DNA from: Nitrososphaerota archaeon
Lineage (GTDB): Archaea; Thermoproteota; Nitrososphaeria; Nitrososphaerales; Gagatemarchaeaceae
Assembly (NCBI GenBank): GCA_003135575.1
Contig: PLCG01000046.1
Coordinates: 36,714-43,379 of the forward strand
Length of the DNA stretch: 6,666 nt
Reading direction: 5' to 3'
Part shown: positions 5,157 through 6,666 of the stretch, in pieces
Position numbering within the stretch: the stretch's first letter is position 1
How the letters are laid out: each line of letters starts with the position of its first letter
Position numbers and translations under genes: made by a program
Notes under the pieces: model-generated
Seen by the model: only the letters and a program-made list of their open reading frames with translations
What the model was told of the DNA's origin: nothing
Databases searched by the model: none

Positions 5157-5305
5157 ATGCCCGTGCTCGGCTCACTAGCGAGATCTGTGGACTGGGTGGA
5201 GGTGGTCTGAATTCCTCATGCTCTGTCAGGACCACTACATCCGTCGCCAAGAGCGCTGGGTCCGTAACCTGAATCTCTAAATTGCAGCGTGTCCCCGTTA
5301 ATTCA

Positions 5306-5713
5306 ATGCAGCGGCTTCACGAGGTTGCTATCGGCTTGCCTCTCATCTTGCTCTTAGTGACCGCCTCTCCTACCAATGCTTCTACTTTGATTTGGGGAAC
5401 CGATGTGTGGACATGGGCTAATCCGCCTGCCTACAATCCCCAGGGCCCCGGCTTCTATTACAACGAGACACTCACAAGCCATGTCAACATCACGGTAACA
5501 GGATGGGTCTATCTCATCGCTCATAATGGCATTGGCCAGACCGTCTATATTGTAGAATGCTCTCTAACTCTTGCCCCTTACGCCACAGGAAGTTGCGCAG
5601 ATGTAGTCTTGCTCCCGAAGGGCAACACTTACCAGGCGTCGATCTTCGCGGTGAGCGCAAGCGGAATCGCGATATCCAACTCGACATCCGTAACTTTCCA
5701 AGGGAACCGTTAA
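5306..5713 (+). CDS. Small secreted protein (135 aa), first of two tandem paralogues
   Basis: The ATG at 5306 is preferred over an in-frame TTG at 5282 because it gives a compact signal peptide: MQRLHEV, a hydrophobic core at residues about 8-20, and a likely cut after TNA (residue 25). The mature part (about 110 aa) is beta-rich with a GTDVW motif at its start, sequons NET, NIT and NST, two Cys (85, 97) that could pair, and a C-terminal SGIAIS strand. No membrane anchor follows, so it is probably released or bound to the envelope by partners. No family is recognised. Its TAA overlaps the ATG of the next gene (TAATG), indicating coupled translation. The 149-nt stretch before it holds no clear gene or repeat copy. 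Confidence 0.8.
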   Translation: MQRLHEVAIGLPLILLLVTASPTNASTLIWGTDVWTWANPPAYNPQGPGFYYNETLTSHVNITVTGWVYLIAHNGIGQTVYIVECSLTLAPYATGSCADVVLLPKGNTYQASIFAVSASGIAISNSTSVTFQGNR

Positions 5714-6144
5714 TGGCCCTTGATACGAGATTGACCGCTGCAAAACACAGATTGGCAATTGCATGCACCATCCCTATCCTACTAGTCACCCTCACTTCTT
5801 CCATGCCTTTCGCAGCGGCCAAGTCGCTTCCTTACGGTACTGACGTGCTTACCGTAGTTGGGAACCCCGTTGCACCTTGGAATTGTCCGGTGTGCGTTCA
5901 GATAACATACATGAACAACAATGATTCGCAAGCAGTCGGCATAGTCTACGGAACCTACCACAATTCCTCGGGACAGACCGTAAGCATAACAACGGCGACC
6001 ATCACTCCCTCCGCTGGGGGGACCGGCACTGCCTTCCTCGCCGGATTCGGCCTTCGCCCGGGTCAATACATCGTGGATGTGTTCGTGATAACTCCGAACG
6101 GGATAGCAATTTCGGCAGTGTCCACCCTCACGGTTAATGCGTAG
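5713..6144 (+). CDS. Small secreted protein (143 aa), second of two tandem paralogues
   Basis: The start is the ATG at 5713-5715 overlapping the previous TAA; a longer frame from 5557 would run back through the upstream gene and is not credible. A signal peptide (hydrophobic core about residues 14-30, likely cut near FAAA) leads to a mature domain that parallels the upstream protein: GTDVLTVVGNP against GTDVWTWANP, then QTV, then a final NGIAIS strand against SGIAIS, ending in TLTV against SVTF. It has a Cys pair (C58-P-V-C61) near the start that the first copy lacks, and a PGQYIVDVFV stretch typical of beta-sandwich folds. The pair most likely arose by duplication and is transcribed together. 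Function unknown. Confidence 0.82.
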   Translation: MALDTRLTAAKHRLAIACTIPILLVTLTSSMPFAAAKSLPYGTDVLTVVGNPVAPWNCPVCVQITYMNNNDSQAVGIVYGTYHNSSGQTVSITTATITPSAGGTGTAFLAGFGLRPGQYIVDVFVITPNGIAISAVSTLTVNA

Positions 6145-6172
6145 ATTTCATCTTGAAGGCGTGGGAATGAGC

Positions 6173-6666
6173 TCACGGCACCCCGCAATTCTGGCCTGAC
6201 CCGACTAGGGTGCTGTTCTCGTAGCCCGTTGTCTCCACATTGTGAAAGGCCAGGAGTTCTCCGGAAGTGGTCACGTAAAGTTCGTCTGTGGTCGGGTTGA
6301 ATGCGACGAACTGAGGAGTGCTTGAAAACGCGTACATGTTGTCAAGAGCCCCGGATGCGCCGTCGTAGACAAACACGTAATTGTTGCGGAGGTTAATCGC
6401 AGCAAGCTGGTTGGATGATGTGATAACGGCCATGCTGTCGAACGGGCCGCATTCCTGAGGGTTGACAGCGTAGATCACCTTCCCGTTCGTCCCGTTCAGG
6501 GCGACCAGCCGATCCCCCGAGACGTAGACCACGTTAGTCGTCGGGTTCATCGTTACCCTCGGGCCCCCTCCTGAGTTCAATTTGACGGTGGTCACCAGGG
6601 TCTCGCTCGTCCCGTTCACCAAGGACGCCTCGGAGCCGCACACGAAGCTGCCGGCGCAGCCTGCCG
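6173..6666 (-). CDS. YncE-like beta-propeller protein, C-terminal part (runs off window)
   Basis: The frame is open from the right edge to the TGA at 6173-6175, giving about 164 residues. A GTG at 6641-6643 is inside the frame, and the codons before it (reading QGCAGSFV) are also open, so the true start lies beyond the window. Three repeats of about 40-45 residues are visible, each with a turn and paired strands: MNPTTNVVYVSGDRLVALNG, then NYVFVYDGASG, then FNPTTDELYVTTSGELLAFH. The NPTTxxxYV pattern is typical of YncE/NHL-type seven-bladed beta-propellers, which in archaea are common in secreted surface proteins. Sequons (NGT, NST) agree with secretion. It converges with the paralogue operon, with only 28 nt between the stops. 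The ligand or role cannot be told from this part. Confidence 0.8.
   Translation of the reverse strand, partial: AGCAGSFVCGSEASLVNGTSETLVTTVKLNSGGGPRVTMNPTTNVVYVSGDRLVALNGTNGKVIYAVNPQECGPFDSMAVITSSNQLAAINLRNNYVFVYDGASGALDNMYAFSSTPQFVAFNPTTDELYVTTSGELLAFHNVETTGYENSTLVGSGQNCGVP

Noticed and set aside
5053..5250. Minus-strand frame opposite the HNH gene, with a protein-like stretch (ATDVVVLTEHEEF) over the 5157-5305 spacer
   Set aside because: About half of it is antisense to the better-supported HNH gene, it ends without a recognisable domain, and no promoter is visible. The spacer may hold a gene remnant, but this cannot be shown.

Overview
The window looks archaeal. Four genes have a purine/A-rich BRE-like stretch followed by a TATA-like box 33-40 nt before the ATG, and most starts lack a Shine-Dalgarno sequence. 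Nearly all products are signal-peptide or N-terminally anchored secreted proteins rich in Ser/Thr and N-glycosylation sequons. Nitrososphaeria/Thermoproteota or Thermoplasmatota are plausible, but no marker gene in the window fixes the lineage.

Layout. The left edge holds the 3' end of a secreted-protein gene (2-334, +). From about 392 to 5156 the sequence is built from units bounded by one repeat family. There are six copies, all in the + orientation, at about 392, 1380, 1836, 3144, 4106 and 4842. Each begins with a 19-nt block that is identical in five copies and has one mismatch in the sixth; short imperfect hairpins follow. Exactly one gene lies between each pair of neighbouring copies, in either orientation: a Thr-rich anchored protein (489-1295, -), an 88-aa membrane protein (1509-1775, +), a 388-aa anchored surface protein (1911-3077, -), a frameshifted surface protein with a C-terminal anchor (3186-4060, -), and a 191-aa anchored Cys-containing protein (4262-4837, +). 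The last copy is followed directly by a small HNH-type protein (4920-5156, +).

Right of 5156 no repeat copy is seen. Two overlapping paralogous secreted proteins (5306-5713 and 5713-6144, +) form an apparent operon. They converge on a YncE-like beta-propeller gene (6173 to beyond 6666, -) that runs off the window.

Interpretation. The main point is the repeat-delimited, one-gene-per-unit array. Its repeats share one orientation, its cargo genes have mixed orientation and base composition, and most units carry their own promoter. This resembles an integron cassette array in layout, but the repeats do not show the classic paired attC core sites and no recombinase is visible. The cargo is almost wholly cell-surface protein. 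A cassette-like exchange system for surface proteins is an inference from the layout; the repeats and the gene order are read directly.
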